A stretch of DNA of 64,000 nt from Luteimonas vadosa (GCF_039543545.1 NZ_BAABJY010000002.1:806001-870000); one strand, 5' to 3'; positions 26,133-35,058 are shown, counted from the first letter of the stretch. The notes: generated by a model not told the origin, from the letters alone. Translations and numbers: made by a program.

Positions 26133-27992
26133 TCAGATCGCCAGGGTCTTGAGCTTGCGACGGCCGCCGTAGACCAGCGTGGCGAGCGCGCGCGATACCG
26201 TGAGCGCACTGAACATCGAGGTCAGGATGCCGATGATCAGCGTGATGGCGAAGCCCTTGAGCGGGCCGGTGCCGAACGCGAACAGCGACACGCCCGCCAG
26301 CAAGGTGGTCAGGTTGGCGTCGAAGATCGTGCTGAACGCCTTCTCGTAACCGGCCACGATCGCGGCCCGGGGCGGGATCCCGGCGCGGAGTTCCTCGCGT
26401 ATTCGCTCGTTGATCAGCACGTTGGCGTCCACGGACATGCCGACCGTCAGCACCAGGCCGGCGAAGCCCGGCAGCGACATGGTCGCCCCGAACAGGGACA
26501 TCACGGCCACCACCATCAGCAGGTTCACCAGCAGCGCGATGCAGGTGATCACGCCGAACATACGGTAGTAGAGCAGGAAGAAAACCAGGGCGAACACGAA
26601 CGACATGCCCACCGCCTGGACGCCGCGCTGCACGTTCTCGGCACCCAGGCTGGGTCCCACGATGCGCTCGCGGATGAAATCCATCGGTGCCGCCAGCGAG
26701 CCCGACCTCAGCAGACGCGCCAGGCCATCGGCTTCCTGCTTCTCCAGGCCGGTGGTCTGGAACTGCTTGCCGAAGACGCCATTGATGTTGGCGACCGAGA
26801 TCACCTCCTCGCTGACGCGGAAGCTGCGCACTTCCTCGCCATCGACGGTGCTCACCTGCGGCACGCGCTCGATGTAGACCACCGCCATCGGCTTGCCGAC
26901 GCTGACGCTGGTGAAGTCGAACATCCGCTTGCCGCCGGCGTTGTTGAGGGTGACGCTCACGGCCGGCTGTCCGTTCTCGTCGTAGGTCGACTGCGCGGCC
27001 ACCATTTGCTCGCCGGACGCAATCACGCGCTTGCTCAGCAGCACCGGCACCGGATTGCCGTCGATCCCCATCTCGCGGCGGTAGTACACCCGGGCGTCGG
27101 GCGGCACGCTGCCGCTGGAGACGGCCGCGTACGGATCGCCGTCGATGACGGCGCGGTATTCGAGGGTCGCGGTGGCGCCGATCATGCGCTTGGCCTCCGC
27201 GGTGTCCTGAACGCCGGGAAGCTGCACGATCACGCGATCGCTGCCCTGGCGCGCGATCACCGGCTCGGCCACGCCGATCTCGTCGATGCGGTTGCGCAGC
27301 GTGGTGATGTTCTGCTCGATGGCGTCGGCGGAGATCTGGCTCAGCTCCGCCTCCGGGAGCCGGACAGTGATCCGGTTGCCGACCGCCTCGCGCAGCAACG
27401 TTGGCTGGGCCGTGGACAGCAGGGACATGGCCCGGTCGGCATCGGCGCCATTGACCAGGGTTGCCACCATGCTGCCGTCGGCGTGTCGCTCCACGGACTC
27501 GTAGCGCACGCGGTTGTCGCGCAGGGTCGAACGGATCTCGTCGGCGTAGGCATCCAGGCGCTTGTCCAGCGCGGCCTTCTGGTCGATCTGCAACTCGAAG
27601 TGCACGCCGCCCTGCAGGTCCAGGCCAAGCAGCATCGGGCTGGCACCCATGCCCGACAACCAGTCAGGGACGGTCGAGGCGAGGTTGAGGGCGATGATGT
27701 AGTCCTCGCCCAGGACCGGACGCAACGCATCGGCGGCGCGCGTCTGCGAACCGAGGTCGGGCAGGCGGACCAGCATGTTGCCGTCGTCCACCGCCACCGA
27801 CTTCACGGCGACACCCTCGGCCTTCAGCGTCGATTCGATCCGCTGGCGCAAGGCATCGTCCAGCGTGGCGCCGCGATTGGCGGTGATCTGCACCGACGGA
27901 TCCTGCGGGTAGATGTTGGGCATCGCATACAGCGCGCTCAGCAACACCACGAACACGATCAGGACGTACTTCCAGCGGGGAAATTCGAGCAT
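26133..27992 (-). CDS. secD: Protein translocase subunit SecD
   Basis: 619 residues. First membrane segment about 10-27, then a large periplasmic domain including LGLDLQGGVHFELQI (near 115-130), and a C-terminal block of five membrane segments with GLVLTVGMSVDANVLINERI, where the conserved Asp helps carry protons. Works with SecF and YajC at SecYEG. ATG 27992 starts the conserved MLEFPRWKY. The long antisense frame across this gene is a GC-content artefact. Confidence 0.96.
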   Translation of the reverse strand: MLEFPRWKYVLIVFVVLLSALYAMPNIYPQDPSVQITANRGATLDDALRQRIESTLKAEGVAVKSVAVDDGNMLVRLPDLGSQTRAADALRPVLGEDYIIALNLASTVPDWLSGMGASPMLLGLDLQGGVHFELQIDQKAALDKRLDAYADEIRSTLRDNRVRYESVERHADGSMVATLVNGADADRAMSLLSTAQPTLLREAVGNRITVRLPEAELSQISADAIEQNITTLRNRIDEIGVAEPVIARQGSDRVIVQLPGVQDTAEAKRMIGATATLEYRAVIDGDPYAAVSSGSVPPDARVYYRREMGIDGNPVPVLLSKRVIASGEQMVAAQSTYDENGQPAVSVTLNNAGGKRMFDFTSVSVGKPMAVVYIERVPQVSTVDGEEVRSFRVSEEVISVANINGVFGKQFQTTGLEKQEADGLARLLRSGSLAAPMDFIRERIVGPSLGAENVQRGVQAVGMSFVFALVFFLLYYRMFGVITCIALLVNLLMVVAVMSLFGATMSLPGFAGLVLTVGMSVDANVLINERIREELRAGIPPRAAIVAGYEKAFSTIFDANLTTLLAGVSLFAFGTGPLKGFAITLIIGILTSMFSALTVSRALATLVYGGRRKLKTLAI

Positions 27993-28144
27993 GCAGCGTT
28001 TATTCCTGCAATTCGGTTGAGTGGCCGGGGCGGATGGCGCCACCCGTCGCTTCCCGTTGATCCGCGACGGATGCGGCGGGGGGAGGAACGTGGAGGTGCG
28101 TCGCCGGCTCGTCCTTCGTCAGGCGGGTCGCGCGACGCCGGGCG

Positions 28145-28501
28145 TCACGCGGATTTCAGCGTTCCCTTCGGCAGGACGTTGCCCACCGCCCCTTTCTGGA
28201 CCCGGACCTCGACGCCGCTGGAGATCTCGACGTTGATGAAGCTGTCGCCGATCGCGCGCACGGTGCCGGCGATGCCGCCGTTGGTGATGACCTCGTCGCC
28301 GACCGAAAGCGCCTCGATCATCGCCTTGTGTTCCTTGGCGCGCTTCATCTGCGGCCGGATCATCAGGAAATACATGATCAACAGCAGGATGACCGGGAAT
28401 GCCAGGGTGGACATCAGGCTCGGGCCCTGCGGCGCGGCCTGGGCGTAGGCGGGGGCGATCAGCAGATCGAGGGGGTTGGGCAGGTTCATCGACAGGTCCA
28501 T
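28145..28501 (-). CDS. yajC: Sec translocon accessory protein YajC
   Basis: 118 residues with one membrane segment (about 28-48, STLAFPVILLLIMYFLMI), followed by the typical RPQMKRAKEHKAMIEALSVGDEV cytoplasmic domain. YajC joins the SecDF complex. No clear ribosome site picks the start: ATG 28501 is used, ATG 28489 four codons in is equally possible, and a TTG lies just upstream. The gap to secD is 152 bases without a terminator, so it should be cotranscribed with secD. Confidence 0.92.
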   Translation of the reverse strand: MDLSMNLPNPLDLLIAPAYAQAAPQGPSLMSTLAFPVILLLIMYFLMIRPQMKRAKEHKAMIEALSVGDEVITNGGIAGTVRAIGDSFINVEISSGVEVRVQKGAVGNVLPKGTLKSA

Positions 28502-28623
28502 CGGCAAAATAGCGGGGAATTATGCCATGTAGACGGCGGTCGACGCTTTCAAGCTGCCAATCCGCCGCGGGGGGTCGCGGAGCGTGGCCCGGCGCCCGCC
28601 CTGGTCCCCACGGGTCGCGGCGA

Positions 28624-29754
28624 TCAGCGGCCGGGTGGCCGATCCGTGGCGGAGCCGGCGGCCTTGGCGGCGTGGAAGGACTCCCGGAACGCGGCGAAGG
28701 TTCCCGCCGCGATCGCCTCGCGCATCCGCGCCATCAGCGCCTGGTAATGCCAGAGGTTGTGCAAGGTCCCCAGCATCGGCCCCAGCATCTCGTTGCAGCG
28801 GTCCAGGTGGCGCAGGTACGCCCGGCTGAAGCCGCCGGCACAGGCGGGGCACCCGCAGCCCTCCTCGATCGGACGCTCGTCGCGCTCGTACCGGGCATTA
28901 CGGATCCGCACCACGCCGTCCCTGGTGAAGAAGTGGCCGTTGCGGGCGTTGCGGGTCGGCATCACGCAATCGAACATGTCGATGCCCCGGGCCACCGACT
29001 CGACGAGGTCCTCGGGCCGTCCGACCCCCATCAGGTAACGCGGCCGATCCCGTGGCAGCTGCGGGCAGGTGTGCTCAAGCATCGCGTTGCGCTCGGCTTC
29101 GGGCTCGCCGACGGCCAGGCCGCCGATCGCGTACCCGTCGAACCCGATCTGCAGCAGCCCGTGCGCCGATTCCGTCCGCAATCCCGGATGGACACCGCCC
29201 TGCACGATGCCGAACAGCGCCGCGTCATTGCCTTCGTGCGCGCGCCTGGAGCGCTCGGCCCAGCGCAGCGACAACTCCATCGACGCGCGCGCGACGTCCT
29301 CGGTTGCCGGATAGGGAGTGCACTCGTCGAAGATCATGACGATGTCCGCATCCAGCACCCGCTGGATGCGCATGCTCTCCTCCGGCCCCAGGAACACCGT
29401 GGAACCGTCGGTGGGGGCGGCGAACGTCACCCCCTGCTCGGTGATCTTGCGGCGGTGGGCGAGCGAAAAGACCTGGAACCCGCCCGAGTCGGTGAGGATC
29501 GGCCCGTCCCAGCGGGTGAAGCCATGCAGCCCGCCGTGCGCCTGGATCACGTCCAGCCCCGGCCGCAGGTAGAGGTGGAACGTATTGCCCAAGATGATCT
29601 CGGCACCCAGGTCGCGCACCTGGGCCGGCAGCACGCCCTTGACCGAACCGTAGGTCCCGACGGGCATGAACGCCGGCGTCTCCACCGTTCCACGCGGGAA
29701 CGACATCCGCCCACGTCGCGCCGCGCCATCCGTGGCCAGCAGGTCGAAACGCAT
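28624..29754 (-). CDS. tgt: Queuine tRNA-ribosyltransferase Tgt
   Basis: 376 residues. Swaps guanine-34 for preQ1 in tRNAs for Tyr, His, Asn and Asp. The active site DSGGFQVFSL (near 93-102), the nucleophile region GIDMFDCVMPTRNARNG (near 265) and the zinc-binding cluster CGCPAC with a downstream His (LHNLWHYQ) are all present. Follows queA by five bases, so the two steps of queuosine synthesis are cotranscribed. Starts at the conserved MRFDLLA. Confidence 0.96.
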   Translation of the reverse strand: MRFDLLATDGAARRGRMSFPRGTVETPAFMPVGTYGSVKGVLPAQVRDLGAEIILGNTFHLYLRPGLDVIQAHGGLHGFTRWDGPILTDSGGFQVFSLAHRRKITEQGVTFAAPTDGSTVFLGPEESMRIQRVLDADIVMIFDECTPYPATEDVARASMELSLRWAERSRRAHEGNDAALFGIVQGGVHPGLRTESAHGLLQIGFDGYAIGGLAVGEPEAERNAMLEHTCPQLPRDRPRYLMGVGRPEDLVESVARGIDMFDCVMPTRNARNGHFFTRDGVVRIRNARYERDERPIEEGCGCPACAGGFSRAYLRHLDRCNEMLGPMLGTLHNLWHYQALMARMREAIAAGTFAAFRESFHAAKAAGSATDRPPGR

Positions 29755-29759
29755 GCGGC

Positions 29760-30836
29760 TCACGGATCGACCCCCTGCCCCGGCGCGGCGTCGCGGGCCT
29801 CGTCGCCTCGCGCTGGCCAGAGCAGCATCGCGTCGCCGTACGAGAAGAACCGGTACCGCTCGCGGATCGCGTGTTCGTACGCGGAAAACACCCGGTCCTT
29901 GCCCGCGAAAGCAGACACCATCATCAGCAAGGTGCTCTCCGGGAGGTGGAAATTGGTCAGCAGGGCGTCCACCGAACGGATGCGGTACCCCGGGAAGATG
30001 AAGATGCTGGTGTCGCCGGCATAGGGCCGCAACCGGCCGTCGACCAGGGCGCTCTCCAGCGCCCGCACGACCGTGGTGCCCACGGCCACCACCCGGCCAC
30101 CGGCGGCGCGGGCACGCTGGACCTGCTCCACCAGCTGCGCGCCGACGTTGAACCATTCGGCATGCATGCGGTGCTCGCGCACGTCCTCCACCCGCACCGG
30201 CTGGAACGTCCCGGCGCCGACGTGGAGGGTGACATGGCCGATCTGGACGCCGCGGTCGCGGAGCCGTTGCAGCAGGGCTTCGTCGAAGTGCAGGCCGGCG
30301 GTCGGGGCGGCGACCGCGCCGGACTGGCGCGCGAACACCGTCTGGTACCGCTCGGCATCGGCCGCATCGGGCGTGCGATGGATGTAGGGCGGCAACGGCA
30401 GGCGGCCGGCGTCCACCAGCCAGGACTCCAGCGCATCCGCGACATCGAAACGCAGGCGATGGAACCCGCCGTCCCGCGCCAGCACCTCGGCCTCGCCACC
30501 CACGTCCAGCACGATACGTCCGCCCGGTTTGGGAGATTTGCTGGCACCCAGCTGCACGCGCGCCTCGTTGCCCGGCAGCAGCCGCTCGATCAGGATCTCG
30601 ACCCTCCCCCCGCTGTCGGCCTTGTGGCCGAACAGGCGCGCCGGGATCACGCGGGTGTCGTTGAACACCAGCAGGTCCCCCGGCTCGAGCAGGCCCGGCA
30701 GGTCGCGCACCTGGCGATCCTCCAGGGCGCCGCCGGCCGGCGGCACCACGAGCAGGCGGCTGGCCGAACGCTCCGGCAGGGGCTGCTGTGCGATCAGCTC
30801 CTGCGGAAGGTCGTAGTGGAAGTCCGATTTCTTCAC
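29760..30836 (-). CDS. queA: S-adenosylmethionine:tRNA ribosyltransferase-isomerase QueA
   Basis: 358 residues. Turns preQ1-tRNA into epoxyqueuosine-tRNA using the ribosyl part of SAM. Family landmarks include DFHYDLPQELIAQQP at the N-terminus, LLVFNDTRVIPARLFG, GAVAAPTAGLHFD and VGTTVVRALESAL. The start codon is GTG 30836 (GTG AAG AAA), fixed by the conserved N-terminus. It is the first gene of the queA-tgt-yajC-secD-secF operon found widely in gammaproteobacteria. Confidence 0.95.
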   Translation of the reverse strand: MKKSDFHYDLPQELIAQQPLPERSASRLLVVPPAGGALEDRQVRDLPGLLEPGDLLVFNDTRVIPARLFGHKADSGGRVEILIERLLPGNEARVQLGASKSPKPGGRIVLDVGGEAEVLARDGGFHRLRFDVADALESWLVDAGRLPLPPYIHRTPDAADAERYQTVFARQSGAVAAPTAGLHFDEALLQRLRDRGVQIGHVTLHVGAGTFQPVRVEDVREHRMHAEWFNVGAQLVEQVQRARAAGGRVVAVGTTVVRALESALVDGRLRPYAGDTSIFIFPGYRIRSVDALLTNFHLPESTLLMMVSAFAGKDRVFSAYEHAIRERYRFFSYGDAMLLWPARGDEARDAAPGQGVDP

Positions 30837-30863
30837 GTCGCGGCGGAACGATGGGGGCCGACT

Positions 30864-30869
30864 AGTGTA
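30864..30869 (-). promoter_or_regulatory. Possible -10 of the queA operon
   Basis: TACACT on the minus strand, 27 bases before the queA start, giving a short leader of about 20 bases. No consensus -35 is seen at 16-18 bases. Confidence 0.3.
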
Positions 30870-30887
30870 CGGACTGCCGGGTCCCGC

Positions 30888-31322
30888 TCAGCGCTCGAAC
30901 TTGGTCGACAGGATCACCGAAGAGGTGGTGCGCTCCACGCCCTTGATCGCGCCGATCCGGTCGGTCAGCGTGTCCATCTCGCCCACCGTCGGCACGGCGG
31001 CGACCGCGACCAGGTCATGCGTGCCGCTGACCGAATGCAGGCTCCGCACCTCGGGCATCGCGCGCAGCGCCGCGACCACCGTGGGCGACTGCTTGGGCAG
31101 CACGGTGATCAGGATGTGCGCACGGATGCGTCCCAGCTCGTAGTCGTCGCCCATGCGGACGGTGTACCCCCCGATCACGCCGGCTCGCTCCAGGCGCTCG
31201 ATGCGGCTCTGCACGGTGGTCCGCGACAACCCCAGCCGACGGGCGATTTCCGCCGTCGAGGCCCGTGCGTTCTCGCGAAGTGCGGAGAGCAGGGCCTCGT
31301 CGGCTTGGGTCAATTTCTTCAT
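30888..31322 (-). CDS. Lrp/AsnC family transcriptional regulator
   Basis: 144 residues. N-terminal helix-turn-helix (about 5-50; AEIARRLGLSRTTVQSRIERLERAGVI split over residues 22-48) and a C-terminal RAM ligand/oligomerisation domain (68-140; SGTHDLVAVAAV). Such regulators respond to amino acids and often control the gene next door. Here it is divergent from a class III aminotransferase gene, the likely target. ATG 31322 fits the family; ATG 31343 is possible but would cover a palindrome (31336-31352) that is a good candidate for its own operator. Confidence 0.92.
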   Translation of the reverse strand: MKKLTQADEALLSALRENARASTAEIARRLGLSRTTVQSRIERLERAGVIGGYTVRMGDDYELGRIRAHILITVLPKQSPTVVAALRAMPEVRSLHSVSGTHDLVAVAAVPTVGEMDTLTDRIGAIKGVERTTSSVILSTKFER

Positions 31323-31335
31323 AGTGGCGAACCTC

Positions 31336-31352
31336 TTCGTCATTTCGACGAA
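31336..31352. promoter_or_regulatory. Candidate operator of the Lrp-type regulator
   Basis: Perfect inverted repeat TTCGTC-ATTTC-GACGAA: six-base arms with an AT-rich five-base centre, 14-30 bases before the regulator ATG. Size and AT-rich centre suit Lrp/AsnC sites. Position implies autoregulation; effect on the divergent aminotransferase gene, 110 bases away, would need further sites. Confidence 0.5.
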
Positions 31353-31462
31353 AATTGACGGTCGGATAGTCGAATACACCCTACCAAACGACGACCATAT
31401 CTCGATAATGGGGGATTGCCGCCAAGCGGCCGACACTGAACCCCTAGCCAGGAGGACCAAGG

Positions 31463-32962
31463 ATGACCGTCATCGCCCAACTCGCATCGCTCCGTGCCCA
31501 CCAGGGCCAGCGCCGCACGACCGGCCTGGACGACGCCACTCTGGTCGGACTTGCCGACACGCACCCCGCCCTCCAGGCCGCGGTCGACGCCGCGCTCGAG
31601 GAGTACGCCCGCATCCAGGCCGACTGCGGCGACCTGCTCGATCTCGACGAAGACGCGCAGGTCCAGGCGGTGCAGGACGGTTTCGTCAATTTCTACCCGC
31701 AGGATGCCGTCAATCCCTACGTCGCCCTCGCGGCGCGCGGCCCCTGGATCGTCACCCTCAAGGGCGCCGTGCTCTACGACACCGGCGGCTACGGCATGCT
31801 CGGCTTCGGCCACACGCCCGAGGCGGTGACCGAGGCGATGGCGCGGCCGCAGGCGATGGCCAACATCATGACCCCCAGCCTGTCGCAGCTGCGCTTCACC
31901 AAGGCGATCCGCGCCGAGATCGGCCATACCCGCGGGGATGGCTGCCCGTATGCCAGCTTCATGTGCCTCAATTCCGGCTCCGAGTCGGTCGGCTTGGCCG
32001 CCCGCATCGCCGACACCAATACCAAGGCGATGACCGACCCCGGTGCCCGACACGCCGGCCGCAAGGTCAAGCGCGTCGTCGTCTCGGGCAGCTTCCACGG
32101 CCGCACCGATCGCCCGGCGCTGTATTCGGACTCGAGCCGCAAGAACTACGTCAAGTACCTCGCCAGCTATCGCGGCGAGGACAGCGTCATCGCGATCCCG
32201 CCGTACGACGTCGAAGCGCTGGAGCAGGTCTTCCAGGACGCGGATGCCAACGGCTGGTTCATCGAGGCCATGTTCCTCGAGCCGGTGATGGGCGAAGGCG
32301 ATCCGGGCCGCGCACTGCCGGTCGGGTTCTACAAGGCCGCTCGCGAACTCACCAAGTCCCACGGTTCGCTGCTGCTGGTCGACTCCATCCAGGCCGGCCT
32401 GCGCGCGCAGGGCGTGTTGTCGGTGGTCGACTACCCCGGTTTCGGCGATGCCGAGGCACCCGACATGGAGACCTACTCCAAGGCGCTCAACGCCGGCCAG
32501 TACCCACTGTCGGTCCTCGCCCTCAACGAGCGTGCCGCGGGCATCTACCAGCGCGGCACCTACGGCAACACGATGACCGCCAACCCGCGCGCGCTCGACG
32601 TCGCCTGCGCGGTCCTCGGCATGCTGACCCCGGACCTGCGCCAGAACATCCGCGACCGCGGTGCCGAAGCGGTGCAGAAGCTTGGGCAACTCCAGTCCGA
32701 ACTCGGTGGGCTCATCACCAAGGTCCAGGGCACGGGCCTGCTGTTCTCCTGCGAACTCGATCCGCAATTCAAGGGCTACGGCACCGGCTCCACCGAGGAG
32801 TGGCTGCGGGAACGGGGCCTCGGCGTGATCCATGGCGGCGCCAACTCGCTGCGCTTCACCCCATGCTTCGACATGGGATCCGACGAGGTCGACCTGATCG
32901 TCTCGATGGTCAAGCGGGCCCTGCTGGAAGGCCCGCGACAGCAGCAGTCCGCCGCCGCCTGA
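31463..32962 (+). CDS. Class III PLP-dependent aminotransferase, substrate unknown
   Basis: 499 residues. The fold-type I class III pattern is present but diverged: NSGSESVGLAARIAD (near 172), the PLP-contacting Asp307 in LLVDSIQAG where most members have DEVQ, and the presumed Schiff-base Lys340 in YSKALNAGQYPLS. A Thr downstream (GTYGNTMTANP) matches the phosphate-binding region. The unusually long N-terminus (about 90 residues before GPWIVTLKGAVLYDTGG) is seen in a subgroup of lysine- or ornithine-type enzymes, but I cannot assign the substrate. The divergent Lrp-type regulator suggests amino-acid-controlled expression. The start has AGGAGG about eight bases upstream. Confidence 0.88.
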   Translation: MTVIAQLASLRAHQGQRRTTGLDDATLVGLADTHPALQAAVDAALEEYARIQADCGDLLDLDEDAQVQAVQDGFVNFYPQDAVNPYVALAARGPWIVTLKGAVLYDTGGYGMLGFGHTPEAVTEAMARPQAMANIMTPSLSQLRFTKAIRAEIGHTRGDGCPYASFMCLNSGSESVGLAARIADTNTKAMTDPGARHAGRKVKRVVVSGSFHGRTDRPALYSDSSRKNYVKYLASYRGEDSVIAIPPYDVEALEQVFQDADANGWFIEAMFLEPVMGEGDPGRALPVGFYKAARELTKSHGSLLLVDSIQAGLRAQGVLSVVDYPGFGDAEAPDMETYSKALNAGQYPLSVLALNERAAGIYQRGTYGNTMTANPRALDVACAVLGMLTPDLRQNIRDRGAEAVQKLGQLQSELGGLITKVQGTGLLFSCELDPQFKGYGTGSTEEWLRERGLGVIHGGANSLRFTPCFDMGSDEVDLIVSMVKRALLEGPRQQQSAAA

Positions 32963-32969
32963 CCCACTG

Positions 32970-33062
32970 GCATTACCCTCACCCCCGGGTTCAGCCCGTC
33001 TCCCGCCGCGGCTTTAGCCCTTCTCCCGTTCACGGGAGAGGGGTTGGGGTGGGGGGGGCGCG
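32970..33062. repeat. REP-like intergenic hairpin repeat
   Basis: GC-rich element after the aminotransferase gene, containing TCTCCCG-TTCA-CGGGAGA (33022-33039), flanked by CCCTCACCCCC and by GGGGTTGGGGTGGGGGG. Sequences of the type CTCTCCCGTGAACGGGAGAGGG recur between genes in many xanthomonad-related genomes, so this is probably one copy of a dispersed repeat. Only one copy lies in the window. It may also end the aminotransferase transcript. Confidence 0.6.
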
Positions 33063-33186
33063 CCAGCGGCGCGCGTGCAACTGGCTGCTGCTGCCACTGG
33101 CGCTGCGCCAAGTACGAAGCGAGGACTCGTGGGCGTGCGGGAGGACACAACCAGTGTTGGAGCAGCCCCACCCGCCTCTTTCGCGC

Positions 33187-33192
33187 TAGTCT
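33187..33192 (+). promoter_or_regulatory. Possible -10 element of upp (leaderless type)
   Basis: TAGTCT, seven bases before the upp ATG. No -35 consensus at the expected distance. Listed because the same arrangement recurs at other genes here. Confidence 0.3.
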
Positions 33193-33199
33193 CGGCCGC

Positions 33200-33832
33200 A
33201 TGAAAGTCGTCGAGGTCCGCCACCCCCTGGTGCAGCACAAGCTCGGCCTGCTCCGTCGCGCCGAAAACAGCACCAAGTCCTTTCGCGAGCTCGCCGCCGA
33301 ACTCGCCGCCTTGCTCACCTACGAAGCCACCGCCGACCTGGAGACCGAGGACGCCGAAGTCCAAGGCTGGGCCGGTCCCATCCCCGTGCGCCGGATCAAG
33401 GGCCGCAAGATCACCCTGGTGCCGATCCTGCGCGCCGGCCTGGGCATGCTGCCCGGTGTGCTCGAGCTGATCCCCGCGGCCAAGGTCGGCGTGGTCGGCA
33501 TCCGCCGCGACGAAAAGACCCTGGCCCCCGTGCCCTACTACGAGAACCTGGTCGGCGGCCTGGCTGACCGCACCGCCCTGATCCTCGACCCCATGCTGGC
33601 CACCGGCGGCACGCTGATCGCCACCATCGACATGCTCAAGGCGGCGGGTGCCACGCGCCTGAAGGGCCTGTTCCTCGTGGCCGCGCCGGAAGGGCTACGG
33701 GCCCTGGAAGCCGCGCATCCCGACATCGAGGTCTACACCGCCGCCATCGACGAACGGCTCAACGGGAAGGGCTACATCCTTCCGGGCCTCGGCGACGCCG
33801 GGGACCGCATCTTCGGGACCCGGATCGCCTGA
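33200..33832 (+). CDS. upp: Uracil phosphoribosyltransferase
   Basis: 210 residues. Salvages uracil to UMP with PRPP. The PRPP-binding motif ILDPMLATGGTLIATID (near 128-144) and the uracil-binding C-terminus YILPGLGDAGDRIFGT are intact, and the N-terminus MKVVEVRHPLVQHKL is family-typical, which fixes the start. No purine/pyrimidine permease lies next to it, unlike in enterics. Confidence 0.96.
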   Translation: MKVVEVRHPLVQHKLGLLRRAENSTKSFRELAAELAALLTYEATADLETEDAEVQGWAGPIPVRRIKGRKITLVPILRAGLGMLPGVLELIPAAKVGVVGIRRDEKTLAPVPYYENLVGGLADRTALILDPMLATGGTLIATIDMLKAAGATRLKGLFLVAAPEGLRALEAAHPDIEVYTAAIDERLNGKGYILPGLGDAGDRIFGTRIA

Positions 33833-33889
33833 AGGGGCTGCCGCGTCCCGCACGGCTCGCGCCTCGGCGCATGGTCGGCCTGGAACGAG

Positions 33890-34612
33890 TCAGGTCGCCG
33901 GTACGTCCATGAGCCAACGCCCCAGGCGCTGCCATGGCGCGCTTTCGATCGCCCATATCTCAACCAGGTGGACCGCCACCATGAAGCCCCCACCCCACAA
34001 ATAGACGGGATGCACGCGCCGTTGCCGGATCCAGTCGGCTGCGATGGCGACCAGCAACAGGGCGTCGGCGAGCAGGGCGAACGTGACGAAGGGATTGGGT
34101 ACGCCAGGCATGAGGTGCCGCAGCCTGAGCCAGGCCGGCGCGAGCGCGGAGATCGTCGCCAGCATCAGCAGGCGCTTGTGGGCTTCCCCATCCCGGCGCC
34201 AGGCGATGGCCCACGCAACGAATCCACCAAACAGCGCCATTTCGATCAGGATGTTCACCATCTGCCCGATCACGAAGGGGTCGGCGCCGTTCACGAGGTC
34301 GCGCCGGGTAGCATGCAGGCCCACCGCGACACCCGACACGACGATGCTTGCGGCCAAGGCCGCGCCGTAGGCGCCCAGGCGGCGGTGCGTCGGCATCCGT
34401 CGCGTCTGCACCAGGCCCGACTGCAGGATGAGGAACAACAACCACGAGAAGACAAGGATCCCGTGCACGTGGATCACCGGCGGCGCATGCAACGTCCGCG
34501 TCGCCAGGGGGATGAAGTAGGTCGTGGAGAAGCCGGTCAGCGCGATTGCGAGGAAGACCAGCGACATGGCAAGGAAGAAGCGCGTGCGCTGCTGTGGGCG
34601 TGCGAGATGCAT
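33890..34612 (-). CDS. Multi-pass membrane protein of unknown function
   Basis: 240 residues with seven hydrophobic segments. A conserved-looking motif IHVHGILVFSWLLFLILQ followed by MPTHRRLGAYG carries several His residues in or near membrane segments, which could bind haem or metal as in cytochrome b-like proteins; this is inference. The family occurs widely in proteobacteria as an uncharacterised membrane protein. It is the last gene of a three-gene unit with a MAPEG protein and an MBL hydrolase, separated by about 20 bases each. Confidence 0.8.
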   Translation of the reverse strand: MHLARPQQRTRFFLAMSLVFLAIALTGFSTTYFIPLATRTLHAPPVIHVHGILVFSWLLFLILQSGLVQTRRMPTHRRLGAYGAALAASIVVSGVAVGLHATRRDLVNGADPFVIGQMVNILIEMALFGGFVAWAIAWRRDGEAHKRLLMLATISALAPAWLRLRHLMPGVPNPFVTFALLADALLLVAIAADWIRQRRVHPVYLWGGGFMVAVHLVEIWAIESAPWQRLGRWLMDVPAT

Positions 34613-34633
34613 GGGTTCGTCCCGGGTCGAGGC

Positions 34634-35038
34634 TCAGCTGGGTATCAACGTCAACCAGACCCCGACCCCGGCCATCGCCAGAAGGTCGACCCAGGTGAGC
34701 AGCGTGCCGAAGAACCGTCCGCGCGAGACCCCCGCGGACCCCGATAGGCCCACCGCATGCAGGATCCGCCCCGCCAACAGGACCGATCCGAAAGCCCAGA
34801 TCCACGGTCCGGGCACGCGGGACATCTCCAGCAATGCAAGCAGCACCAGGGCCAGCGGCACGTACTCGTTGAAGTTCGCCTGCACCCGCATCCGCCGCGC
34901 CAGGCGGGCGTCGCCGCCATCTCCCAGGCCGATGCGCGCGCGACGGCGGTGCAGCACGATGGGCACGACCAGAACCATCAGCAGCAAGGCGTGCAGCGAT
35001 GCGAACAGCAGGGTGACGGTCGGGATGGCGGTCGGCAT
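34634..35038 (-). CDS. MAPEG family membrane protein
   Basis: 134 residues with four hydrophobic segments. The MAPEG signature RRMRVQANFNEYVPLALVLL lies at about 49-68, with the Arg and Asn-Glu that contact glutathione in eukaryotic relatives. MAPEG proteins include microsomal glutathione transferases; bacterial members mostly lack a defined role. A GGGGAGGG precedes the ATG. Second gene of the MBL-MAPEG-membrane protein unit, which could hint at detoxification. Confidence 0.85.
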   Translation of the reverse strand: MPTAIPTVTLLFASLHALLLMVLVVPIVLHRRRARIGLGDGGDARLARRMRVQANFNEYVPLALVLLALLEMSRVPGPWIWAFGSVLLAGRILHAVGLSGSAGVSRGRFFGTLLTWVDLLAMAGVGVWLTLIPS

Positions 35039-35058
35039 GGGGTCGCCCTCCCCGGGCG

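Noticed and set aside
26088..28448. 786-codon open frame on the plus strand across secD and secF
   Set aside because: It is antisense to two certain genes, has Gln/His/Arg-rich composition typical of GC-rich antisense frames, and no known domain.
31391..31410. Second operator palindrome (CCAT...ATGG) before the aminotransferase gene
   Set aside because: Only four matching bases at each end; not better than chance.
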